Source of the DNA: Pseudorhizobium banfieldiae
Lineage (GTDB): Bacteria; Pseudomonadota; Alphaproteobacteria; Rhizobiales; Rhizobiaceae
Direction: 5' to 3'
Assembly (NCBI RefSeq): GCF_000967425.1
Contig: NZ_FO082820.1
Coordinates: 3,768,501 to 3,832,500, forward strand
DNA length: 64,000 nucleotides
The notes beneath the pieces are model-generated. The model worked only from the letters and a program-made list of their open reading frames with translations. It searched no databases and was not told where the DNA came from. Below, one piece after another: positions 56,366 to 64,000 of this stretch. Positions within the stretch are counted from its first letter, which is position 1; every line of letters starts with the position of its first letter. Made by a program: the position numbers and the translations under genes.

Positions 56366-57769
56366 ATGGATATGCGCCCCGAGCCGTTCGTTCCGCCGGC
56401 CCCCATTCCTCGCACAGTACCGCCTTCTCGGCTGGAGATCATCCGGACCGTGTTCAACAACCCCCTGGAGCTATGGGGGGAGCCGTCCTACACGCTGCCA
56501 TGGATCGAGACGAAGTTCCTGAAGGAACGAACGATCATCGTCAACGACCCAGGCCTGATCCGTCACGTCCTGGTCGACAACGCAGCCAATTACGAGATGT
56601 CGGAGATACGCCAGCTCATACTGCGGCCGATCCTGAGGGATGGCCTGCTGACGGCGGAAGGCCCTGTCTGGAAGCGCTCGCGAAAGGCCATGGCGCCGGT
56701 GTTCACGCCGCGGCATGCCCGCAGCTTTGCCGACCAGATGCTCTACAAATCGGAGGACTACGTCGAAAAGTATTCAGGAGTAGGCGAAGAGGGAGAGGTT
56801 TTCGACATTTCGGTCGACATGACCGAGATCACCTTCAACATCCTGTCGGAGACGCTTTTCTCGGGCGAGATCGTCACCGAGAGCAATGACTTTTCGGAGG
56901 ATGTGGACAGCCTGCTCCACCGTATGGGCCGCGTTGATCCCATGGACCTTCTGCGTGCCCCGCCATGGGTGCCGCGGTTGACGCGGATCGGCGGGAAGCG
57001 TGTCCTCGGCAAGTTCCGCGAAATCGTCGCGAAGACCATGGCTCTCCGCCAGAAGAAGATGCGCAAGAACCCGGGCCACGTGCCGCAGGATTTCCTCACG
57101 CTGCTGCTGGAGCTTGCCGGCCCCGATGGTCTCACCATGGACGAGATCGAGGACAATATCCTGACCTTCATCGGCGCCGGCCACGAGACGACGGCAAGGG
57201 CGCTGGCATGGACGCTGTACTGTGTCGCCAACAGCCCGCAGATCCGCAAGCGGATGGAAAGCGAGATCGACGAGGTGCTGGCGTCCGGCGCTGAGCCGGT
57301 CGAGTGGATGGACCGCATGCCGATGGTAAGGGCGGCCTTCGAGGAGGCCCTGCGGCTCTACCCGCCGGCTCCTTCGTTGAACCGTGCAGCAATCGCCGAC
57401 GACGAATGGACCAGTCCGGACGGAAAGACAGTTCGGATCAGGGCCGGGGTGACGGTTCTCATCATGCCCTGGACGCTTCACCGCCACCAGCTTTACTGGG
57501 ATAATCCGCGCGCCTTCATGCCGGAGCGTTTCTTGCCTGAGAACCGTGGCAAGATCGGGCGCTTCCAGTACCTGCCCTTCGGCGCGGGGCCCAGGGTCTG
57601 CATCGGCGCCACGTTTGCGATGCAGGAGGCAGTCATCGCGCTCGCCGTCCTGATGAGCCGCTACCGTTTCGACATGACACCCGGGACGAAGCCCTGGCCG
57701 GTCCAGAAGCTGACGACCCAGCCGCGCGACGGCCTGCCGATGCGGGTCACGCGGCGCGTTCGCCAATAG
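56366..57769 (+). CDS. Cytochrome P450
   Basis: The 467-residue protein has all P450 landmarks: the oxygen-binding AGHETT in the I helix, the EALR (ExxR) motif, and the heme-Cys loop FGAGPRVCIG. It is soluble, without a membrane anchor, so it needs a ferredoxin-type donor encoded elsewhere. Its substrate is unknown. It stands between a DUF1402 gene and glcB, with no obvious pathway partners. Confidence 0.92.
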   Translation: MDMRPEPFVPPAPIPRTVPPSRLEIIRTVFNNPLELWGEPSYTLPWIETKFLKERTIIVNDPGLIRHVLVDNAANYEMSEIRQLILRPILRDGLLTAEGPVWKRSRKAMAPVFTPRHARSFADQMLYKSEDYVEKYSGVGEEGEVFDISVDMTEITFNILSETLFSGEIVTESNDFSEDVDSLLHRMGRVDPMDLLRAPPWVPRLTRIGGKRVLGKFREIVAKTMALRQKKMRKNPGHVPQDFLTLLLELAGPDGLTMDEIEDNILTFIGAGHETTARALAWTLYCVANSPQIRKRMESEIDEVLASGAEPVEWMDRMPMVRAAFEEALRLYPPAPSLNRAAIADDEWTSPDGKTVRIRAGVTVLIMPWTLHRHQLYWDNPRAFMPERFLPENRGKIGRFQYLPFGAGPRVCIGATFAMQEAVIALAVLMSRYRFDMTPGTKPWPVQKLTTQPRDGLPMRVTRRVRQ

Positions 57770-57844
57770 GCGCATTGACAGCGGTGGCTGCCCGCGCAAA
57801 TTGGCACGGATAATCCAACAAAAATGGCACAGGAGGAGGCCTGC

Positions 57845-60016
57845 ATGGCACGCATCGACAAGAACGGGATCGCAATCGAGGAGAAGCTGCACGACTTCCT
57901 GATGCAGGAGGCGATCCCGGGAACCGGTGTCGATGTAGAGCGCTTCTTCTCTCAGCTCGCACAGATCATCTACGACCTGGCGCCGAAGAACCGTGCGCTG
58001 CTCGCCAAGCGCGATGAGATGCAGGAAAAACTCGACGACTGGTACCGCCAGAACGGCGCGCCGGCCGACCTCGACGCCTACGAGGCATTTCTGCGCGAGA
58101 TCGGCTACCTCCTGCCGGAAGGTCCAGCTTTCACCGTCTCCACCAGCAATGTTGATCCGGAGATTGCGGAGATTGCCGGACCGCAGCTCGTCGTTCCCGT
58201 GATGAACGCCCGGTACGCCCTCAACGCGGCGAATGCTCGCTGGGGTTCGCTCTACGATGCCCTCTACGGCACGGATGCCCTTCCGGAGACGGACGGCGCC
58301 GAGAAGGGTAAGGGTTACAACCCGCTCCGTGGAGCGAAGGTCATCGCCTGGGCGCGGTCCTTCCTGGACGAATCTGTTGCGCTCTCGGGCGCCAGCTGGA
58401 GCGACGTGACGGGGTTCATCGTGAGCTCGGGCAGACTCACGGCGGCGGGACCGGAGGGGCGCACGGTCGAACTCTCAAATCCTGATCAGTTCGCCGGCTA
58501 CACGGGCGAGCCGTCACAGCCTCAAAGCCTGATCCTGCGCCGCAACGGCCTTCATGTTCAGGTGCTGATCGATCCGACCACGGCGATCGGCAAGGAGGAT
58601 CCGGCAAAGATCTCGGACGTGCGGCTGGAATCGGCAATCACGACGATCATGGATTGCGAGGACTCGGTCGCAGCCGTCGATGCCGAAGACAAGGTGCTGG
58701 TGTATCGTAACTGGCTCGGCCTCATGAAGGGCGATCTCCAGGAGGACGTGACCAAGGGCGGCAAGACGTTCATCCGCAAGCTCGAGCCCGACCTTGCCTT
58801 CACCGCGGCCGACGGCACGTCGGCGAGCCTCAAGGGCCGGTCGCTGATGCTGATCCGCAATGTGGGTCACCTCATGACCAACCCCGCCATCCTCGACCAG
58901 GAAGGTCGTGAGGTGCCGGAAGGCATCATGGACGCCATGGTCACGGCGCTCATCGCCCTGCACGACATCGGTCCGGAGGGTCGCCGCCAGAACTCGCGCC
59001 TCGGCTCCATGTATGTGGTGAAGCCGAAGATGCATGGCCCGGAGGAAGTGGCCTTCGCCTGCGAGATATTCGCACGCGTAGAGGAAGCGCTCGGCATGCC
59101 TGCGAACACGATGAAGATGGGCATCATGGACGAGGAACGCCGCACCACGGTGAACCTCAAGGAATGCATCCGGGCGGCCCGCGAGCGCGTGGTCTTCATC
59201 AATACCGGCTTCCTAGACCGGACCGGCGATGAAATCCACACCTCCATGGAAGCCGGTCCGATGATCCGCAAGGGCGACATGAAGCAGGCTGCCTGGATCA
59301 GCGCCTACGAGAACTGGAATGTCGATATCGGTCTCGAATGCGGTCTTTCCGGCCACGCGCAGATCGGCAAGGGCATGTGGGCCATGCCGGACCTGATGGC
59401 GGCCATGCTCGAACAGAAGATCGCCCATCCAAAGGCGGGCGCCAATACGGCCTGGGTTCCGTCTCCGACCGCCGCGACGCTGCATGCGACGCATTATCAC
59501 ACGGTCAACGTGGCGGAGGTGCAGGCAGGGCTGAAGAGCCGGAGCCGCGCCAAGCTTTCCGACATCCTCTCCGTTCCGGTGGTGCCCCGTCCGAACTGGA
59601 CGCCGGAGGAGATCCAGCGCGAGCTCGACAACAATGCCCAGGGCATCCTCGGCTACGTCGTCCGCTGGATCGATCAGGGCGTCGGCTGCTCGAAGGTGCC
59701 GGACATCAACGACATTGGCCTGATGGAAGATCGCGCGACGCTGCGCATCTCCGCCCAACACATGGCCAACTGGCTCCATCACAAGGTGGTGGGCGAGGAG
59801 CAGGTCGTGGAGACCATGCATCGCATGGCGGCGGTCGTCGACGGTCAGAATGCGGACGATCCGCTGTATCGCCCGATGGCGCCGAACTTCGATGATTCGG
59901 TAGCCTTCCAGGCGGCCCTCGATCTGGTGCTGAAGGGACGCGAGCAGCCCAACGGCTACACCGAGCCGGTGCTGCATCGGCGCCGGCTGGAACTGAAGGC
60001 AAAGCTGCAGGGATGA
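57845..60016 (+). CDS. glcB: Malate synthase G
   Basis: GlcB condenses glyoxylate with acetyl-CoA to malate. The 723-residue length is that of the G isoform. The start is the ATG at 57845 ([15 protein letters not shown]) with GGAGGAGG upstream; an in-frame ATG seven codons earlier overlaps that site. The catalytic-Arg segment [10 protein letters not shown] is seen, and the [13 protein letters not shown] block is typical. Confidence 0.97.
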   Translation: MARIDKNGIAIEEKLHDFLMQEAIPGTGVDVERFFSQLAQIIYDLAPKNRALLAKRDEMQEKLDDWYRQNGAPADLDAYEAFLREIGYLLPEGPAFTVSTSNVDPEIAEIAGPQLVVPVMNARYALNAANARWGSLYDALYGTDALPETDGAEKGKGYNPLRGAKVIAWARSFLDESVALSGASWSDVTGFIVSSGRLTAAGPEGRTVELSNPDQFAGYTGEPSQPQSLILRRNGLHVQVLIDPTTAIGKEDPAKISDVRLESAITTIMDCEDSVAAVDAEDKVLVYRNWLGLMKGDLQEDVTKGGKTFIRKLEPDLAFTAADGTSASLKGRSLMLIRNVGHLMTNPAILDQEGREVPEGIMDAMVTALIALHDIGPEGRRQNSRLGSMYVVKPKMHGPEEVAFACEIFARVEEALGMPANTMKMGIMDEERRTTVNLKECIRAARERVVFINTGFLDRTGDEIHTSMEAGPMIRKGDMKQAAWISAYENWNVDIGLECGLSGHAQIGKGMWAMPDLMAAMLEQKIAHPKAGANTAWVPSPTAATLHATHYHTVNVAEVQAGLKSRSRAKLSDILSVPVVPRPNWTPEEIQRELDNNAQGILGYVVRWIDQGVGCSKVPDINDIGLMEDRATLRISAQHMANWLHHKVVGEEQVVETMHRMAAVVDGQNADDPLYRPMAPNFDDSVAFQAALDLVLKGREQPNGYTEPVLHRRRLELKAKLQG

Positions 60017-60021
60017 AAAGA

Positions 60022-60055
60022 GAAGAGGCCGCCGGATTGCTCCGGCGGCCTCTTC
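60022..60055. terminator. Bidirectional terminator between glcB and the L,D-transpeptidase gene
   Basis: A perfect 15-bp stem, GAAGAGGCCGCCGGA with TCCGGCGGCCTCTTC, has a 4-nt loop. On the minus strand it is followed by TCTTTTC. Confidence 0.88.
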
Positions 60056-60075
60056 GATCAAGACGTGGCCGTTCC

Positions 60076-60738
60076 TTACTGGATCACGACGACCTTCGCG
60101 TTCCGGCCGGGCCGCACGCGGTTGTAGAGGTCGATGACGTCCTGGTTCATCAGGCGAATGCAGCCGGAGGAGGCCGCCGTGCCGATCGAGGACCATTCCG
60201 GCGTGCCGTGCAGACGGAAGAGCGTATCCTGTCCCTTCTCGTTGAAGAGATACATCGCCCGTGCGCCCAGGGGGTTGTTGAGGCCCGGTCCCATGCCGGC
60301 CTCCACATAGCGGGCCACGTCCGGCTTGCGCTCGGCCATTTCCTTCGGCGGATGCCAGGTGGGCCATGCCTGCTTCCAGGCGACATAGGCCTCGCCGGAC
60401 CAGGAGAAGCCTTGCTTGCCGACGCCGATCCCGTAGCGGACGGCCTTGCCGGCCGGCAGGATGTAGTAGAGGAAACGTTCGCGCGTGTTGACGACGATCG
60501 TGCCCGGTTTCTCCTGCGTGGAATAGGACACGATCTGCCGGTGGAACTTCTTGTCCAGCCGGTTGATCGGGATGGCCGGAAGAGCATACCCGGCATCAGT
60601 CACCGTGCCGTAGGAATCGGTGAAGATCTTGCTGGTTTCGACGCGGGTAACTTCCGTTGTGTCGGACGTCGTGGAGCATCCGGCCAGGGCAAGGCTTGCC
60701 AGGAGGCCGAATACCATCATGCTTGTGCGGCTGCGCAT
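60076..60738 (-). CDS. L,D-transpeptidase, lipoprotein (YkuD family)
   Basis: This 220-residue protein has a lipoprotein signal ending LALAGC, so it is anchored to a membrane. The YkuD domain has catalytic Cys in SSGCIRL and the upstream LHGT. L,D-transpeptidases form 3-3 cross-links or link lipoproteins to peptidoglycan; rhizobia use them heavily in polar growth. The ATG at 60738 is chosen for its signal peptide; a longer frame runs 52 codons upstream. Confidence 0.9.
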   Translation of the reverse strand: MRSRTSMMVFGLLASLALAGCSTTSDTTEVTRVETSKIFTDSYGTVTDAGYALPAIPINRLDKKFHRQIVSYSTQEKPGTIVVNTRERFLYYILPAGKAVRYGIGVGKQGFSWSGEAYVAWKQAWPTWHPPKEMAERKPDVARYVEAGMGPGLNNPLGARAMYLFNEKGQDTLFRLHGTPEWSSIGTAASSGCIRLMNQDVIDLYNRVRPGRNAKVVVIQ

Positions 60739-60911
60739 GGAGTTCTCTTGAAAATGGGTGAGCGACGCAGACGGAAACCGTCCTTGTTCCCGCGTTATTT
60801 TCGAATAGGTTTGCCTTGGCAAGCCGCGCCGCGCGTTGGAGGGCAGCCAACGCCACGATTGGCGGCGACACTGCCTTTTTTGCAACAAGTTCACCTGCCT
60901 AAACGGACCGC

Positions 60912-61400
60912 ATGACCCTCGTCAGCATAGCCAACGACAATCCGCTCATTGATGGCCGTCAATCGGCACGGGCCATGATGGTCCGTCGAGGCCTGCAGAT
61001 CCTGCTCGACGAGATGCGCCACGCGACGCTACCTGAATTGGTGCTGGCGAACGGACGCCGTGCCGACCTGGTGACGGTATCGGAGAAGGGCGAGATCTGG
61101 ATCATAGAGATCAAGACGTCGATCGAGGACTTCCGGGTCGACTGCAAGTGGCCAGACTACCGCGCCTATTGCGACCGGCTGTTCTTCGCCACCCATCGGG
61201 AAGTGCCGCTCGACATCTTCCCCGAAGAATGCGGGCTCCTCCTCTCGGACGGCTATGGCGCGCACCTCATGCGCGACGCACCGGACCACCGGCTGGCGCC
61301 GGCGACACGAAAGTCGTTGATGCTGAACTTCTCCCGCGCCGCCGCCCGGCGGCTGCTGATGGCGGAATGGGCCACCGGCAGGAATTTCGACGAGGCATAG
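60912..61400 (+). CDS. mmcB: MmcB family DNA-repair protein (putative endonuclease)
   Basis: MmcB was linked in Caulobacter to mitomycin C resistance and the SOS response. The 162-residue protein has a PD-(D/E)xK-like core with RADLVTVSEKG and IIEIKTS giving the D...ExK residues. It is divergent from the L,D-transpeptidase gene and ends 3 bp from actR. No LexA site was recognised upstream. Confidence 0.85.
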   Translation: MTLVSIANDNPLIDGRQSARAMMVRRGLQILLDEMRHATLPELVLANGRRADLVTVSEKGEIWIIEIKTSIEDFRVDCKWPDYRAYCDRLFFATHREVPLDIFPEECGLLLSDGYGAHLMRDAPDHRLAPATRKSLMLNFSRAAARRLLMAEWATGRNFDEA

Positions 61401-61403
61401 GTT

Positions 61404-61979
61404 CTATTTCGGTGCCCGCTTGGCGAGAATCCGCTGCAGCGTCCGCCGGTGCATGTTCAGCCGGCGCGCCGTTTCCGAAACGTTGCGTTCGCACATCTCG
61501 TAGACGCGCTGAATGTGCTCCCACCGCACCCGATCTGCGGACATCGGGTTCTCGGGAACGTCAGCCTTCTCGCCTGGCCGCTGCGTCAGCGCATGAAAGA
61601 TGTCGTCCGCATCGGCTGGCTTGGCAAGATAATCGAGAGCGCCAAGCTTCACCGCGGTGACGGCCGTGGCGATATTGCCATAGCCGGTCAGGACGATCGC
61701 CTTGGTGTCTTCCCTGAGCTGTCGGATCGCCTCGATGACGTCGAGACCGTTGCCGTCGCCGAGGCGAAGATCGACGACCGCATACTTGGGCGGGCGAGCC
61801 TTCGACTTGGCAATGCCTTCGGCCACTGATTCGGCGACCTCGACCGCGAAGCCTCGCCCCTCCATGGCACGTGCCAGGCGCCGCAGGAACGGGCCGTCGT
61901 CATCCACGATCAAAAGCGTCGGATCAGAGCCGATCGCCTCGTCCGGATTGGCAACTGAAGGGGTTGTCTCTCTGTCCAT
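61404..61979 (-). CDS. actR: Redox response regulator ActR (RegA/PrrA)
   Basis: ActR is the partner of ActS and controls redox-dependent genes (respiration, nitrogen and carbon metabolism, acid tolerance). The 191-residue product has the receiver with VVDLRLGDG (phospho-Asp) and a Fis-type HTH with SETARRLNMHRRTLQRIL, almost invariant in this family. It lies 66 bp after actS. Confidence 0.97.
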   Translation of the reverse strand: MDRETTPSVANPDEAIGSDPTLLIVDDDGPFLRRLARAMEGRGFAVEVAESVAEGIAKSKARPPKYAVVDLRLGDGNGLDVIEAIRQLREDTKAIVLTGYGNIATAVTAVKLGALDYLAKPADADDIFHALTQRPGEKADVPENPMSADRVRWEHIQRVYEMCERNVSETARRLNMHRRTLQRILAKRAPK

Positions 61980-62045
61980 CTCTTCTCTCCAGAAGCGTCA
62001 CATCGTCATAACGCCTGCAAGCGCGTTGCGGACCACGTGCCGCTG

Positions 62046-63389
62046 CTAACCTTCCTCGAGCATGGCGCGCGGCCATTCGATCCTGATCCGCGCTCCCGGC
62101 TCGTTCCCGCTGCGGTTGTCGAATGTCAGTCGGGCGCCGGACCGTTCCAGCAATGTCTTGGCAATGAACAGACCAAGCCCCAGGCCGCCCGCCCGTTCAA
62201 CTTCCTTGTTCCGTTTTGTCATATAGGGTTCGCCGATGCGAGAAAGAATATCCGGCGAATAACCGCTCCCATCATCCTCGATGATCAAGACGACCCGCTC
62301 GCGGTCATGCTCCACCGTCAGCGTCACCTGGCGACGGGCATAGTCGACGGCGTTCTCGATGAGATTGCCGAGGCCGTAAAGAATGCCCGCGTTGCGCAGG
62401 CAGACGGGCTCCGTTGCGCGGTCGCCGCGCTCGACGAGCGCAATCTCGATGCCGAACTGCCGGTGTGGAGCGATCACCTCCTCGATCATGGAGGAAAGGG
62501 GCAGGCGGCGCATGTGCTCTTCGCTTGCCGCGGAAAGGGAGGTCAGCCGCTGCAGGATGTCGCGGCATCGCTCGCTCTGGCTGCGAAGCAGCTGGACATC
62601 CTCGCGCAGGCGCTCGTCGGTGCCGAACTCCCGCTCCATCTCCTTTGCCACGACGCTGATTGTGGCAAGCGGCGTTCCCAGTTCGTGGGCGGCTGCCGCC
62701 GCAAGTCCGTCGAGCTGCGACAGGTGCTTTTCCCGCTCGAGCACCAATTCGGTCGCTGCCAGAGCGTCGGCAAGCAGCGTCGCTTCGTTGGAGACGCGAT
62801 AGGCATAGAAAGCCGCAAAACAGGTCATCGAGACGATAGCGCACCAGATGCCGACCAGCATGACCGGCTGAAGCCGAAGCGTCTCGCCCGGATACCAGGG
62901 GAGCGGGTAGGGGGAGAATGCCAGCGCCGTCGTGCAGGCCAGCGCCAGAAGCAGCAGCGGGATCGCGTGACGAAGCGGCTGCGAGGCGAAGGAAATGATT
63001 ACCGGCACGCAGATCAGCGGAGAGAACGGATTGGCGAGGCCGCCGGTGATGAAGAGCAGCGATGCCATCTGCAGGAGGTCGAAACTCAGCAGCGCGAGTG
63101 CCGCCTTCGGCCCCAGACGATGCGTTGAAGGGAACCAGAGCGACAGCATGATATTGGCGAGCGCCAGCGCGCCGATCAGGAATGCTGCCTGCAGCAAGGG
63201 CAACGGGAAGGCGAGAAGCAGGTCAACGGCAAGCACGGTCACTGTCTGCCCCGCCACTGCCAGCCATCTGAGCCGCACCAGTGTCTCCAGGCGGAACTTC
63301 CGGCTGATGGGTCGCGAGTTGAAATCCCGCGGCGGGGAAATATCCAGGTCCTTGCGGCTTACCGTCGTTGCTGCTTCTCGAATAGTCAT
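62046..63389 (-). CDS. actS: Redox sensor histidine kinase ActS (RegB/PrrB)
   Basis: The 447-residue protein has six hydrophobic segments, with the quinone-binding FITGGLANPF motif, and the H-box AAAAHELGTPLATI. The redox-active cysteine of RegB is matched in SQSERCRDIL. The C-terminal ATPase motifs EDDGSGYS and GLGLGLFI follow. It senses the ubiquinone pool and phosphorylates ActR. Confidence 0.97.
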   Translation of the reverse strand: MTIREAATTVSRKDLDISPPRDFNSRPISRKFRLETLVRLRWLAVAGQTVTVLAVDLLLAFPLPLLQAAFLIGALALANIMLSLWFPSTHRLGPKAALALLSFDLLQMASLLFITGGLANPFSPLICVPVIISFASQPLRHAIPLLLLALACTTALAFSPYPLPWYPGETLRLQPVMLVGIWCAIVSMTCFAAFYAYRVSNEATLLADALAATELVLEREKHLSQLDGLAAAAAHELGTPLATISVVAKEMEREFGTDERLREDVQLLRSQSERCRDILQRLTSLSAASEEHMRRLPLSSMIEEVIAPHRQFGIEIALVERGDRATEPVCLRNAGILYGLGNLIENAVDYARRQVTLTVEHDRERVVLIIEDDGSGYSPDILSRIGEPYMTKRNKEVERAGGLGLGLFIAKTLLERSGARLTFDNRSGNEPGARIRIEWPRAMLEEG

Positions 63390-63436
63390 CTGCGGCCTTT
63401 ACGATCTCGCTGCGTCACCGCAGAGGCGGCATACTG

Positions 63437-64000
63437 TCACGTCCCGCGGGGTTTGGCACGATGGGTCGGCGTTGCCTCGGAAGGATCCTCAGGCCAGGGA
63501 TGCTTCGGATAGCGGCCGCGCATCTCGGCCCGGACATCCTTCCAGGAGCCTCTCCAGAAGCCGGGCAGGTCGCGGGTGGTCTGGATCGGACGATGCGCCG
63601 GCGAGGTCAACTCCAGCAGAAGCGGCAGGCGTCCGCCTGCGACCGCCGGATGCGTCTTAAGGCCGAACAGCTCCTGGACGCGGATTGCCAGCACCGGCTC
63701 GTCACCGTCATAGCGGATCGGATGCCGCTGTCCGCTCGGTGCCTCGAAATGGGTGGGTGCCAGCGCATCGATCTGACGTTGCAGATCATGCGGGATGAGC
63801 GAACGCAAACCCTCCGTCAGGCTGCCGGGACGGATGTCATCCAGGCTGGTGGTGTCGCCCTGGAAGGGGACGAACCACGCCTCCAGGCGCCCCAGCAGGC
63901 CTTCGTCCGAGGCATCCGGCCACGGTTCGCCAATCGTCCGGTGCAGGAAGTCGAGCCGCTGGCGAAGATGCTGGGCATCCTTGGAGAAGGGAAGGGCCGC
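63437..64000 (-). CDS. hrpB: ATP-dependent helicase HrpB, C-terminal part
   Basis: The frame is open to the window edge; 187 codons are seen of about 820. The C-terminal HrpB-specific domain is clear from TSPAHRPIQTTRDLPGFW and the KDVRAEMRGRYPKHPWPEDP ending, typical of DEAH-box HrpB. The helicase motifs lie outside the window. It stops 47 bp before actS on the same strand. Confidence 0.93.
   Translation of the reverse strand, partial: AALPFSKDAQHLRQRLDFLHRTIGEPWPDASDEGLLGRLEAWFVPFQGDTTSLDDIRPGSLTEGLRSLIPHDLQRQIDALAPTHFEAPSGQRHPIRYDGDEPVLAIRVQELFGLKTHPAVAGGRLPLLLELTSPAHRPIQTTRDLPGFWRGSWKDVRAEMRGRYPKHPWPEDPSEATPTHRAKPRGT

Overview
The window is about 61-62% GC by eye and is densely packed with core genes. 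The gene set and order point to the chromosome of an alphaproteobacterium of the family Rhizobiaceae (Rhizobium/Agrobacterium/Sinorhizobium group). The markers are the hemE-ppsR origin neighbourhood, mnmE-mnmG-rsmG-parA, addAB recombination genes, a DivL-type pseudo-kinase, the ChvG/ChvI and ActS/ActR two-component systems, a short HprK with HPr and an EIIA, and a fused TsaE-phosphotransferase gene. No insertion sequence, prophage, CRISPR array, tRNA or rRNA gene was recognised.

Layout. Positions 1-7665 hold parA (partial), rsmG, mnmG, mnmE, rho, hemJ and hemE, all on the minus strand. Positions 7666-8063 are the likely replication origin, with a perfect DnaA box, several near-boxes and an AT-rich stretch. 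From 8064 the genes run rightward: ppsR, maf, aroE, coaE, dnaQ; then secB and fxsA (minus); a Tim44-like gene, mltA, smr, an Xre regulator and gyrB (plus); a nitroreductase (minus); a FAH-family hydrolase, phaZ, a DUF2852 gene, a YgjP-type metallopeptidase, trpF-trpB-trpA, accD and folC (plus). Transcription therefore diverges from the origin. Six near-palindromic parS-like sites for ParB lie between 1.3 and 21.9 kb on both sides of it.

From 27.9 to 45.5 kb everything is on the minus strand. One compact series runs divL, tsaE-amgK fusion, murU-like, addB, addA, trxA. Upstream of it are chvI, chvG, hprK, the EIIA gene, ptsH and ahcY. From 45.8 kb pckA, arfB and alkB are on plus, followed by a minus-strand histidine cluster (hisB, a DUF2628 gene, hisH, hisA, hisF, hisE, coaA). 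hslV-hslU, a DUF1402 gene, a cytochrome P450 and glcB are on plus. The last part holds an L,D-transpeptidase (minus), mmcB (plus), actR and actS (minus) and a partial hrpB (minus).

Functionally the window joins origin segregation (parA, parS, oriC), replication and topology (dnaQ, gyrB), DNA repair (addAB, alkB, mmcB), cell-cycle control (divL), envelope maintenance and peptidoglycan recycling (mltA, amgK/murU, L,D-transpeptidase), carbon and redox sensing (PTS proteins, ChvGI, ActSR, pckA, glcB) and amino-acid synthesis (trp, his, aroE). No wholly new multi-gene system was recognised. The most interesting signals are non-coding: five of the six parS-like sites each carry a GANTC (CcrM) methylation motif, two of these sites form a perfect inverted pair between gyrB and the next gene, and there are operator-like dyads ahead of hemE, ahcY and pckA.
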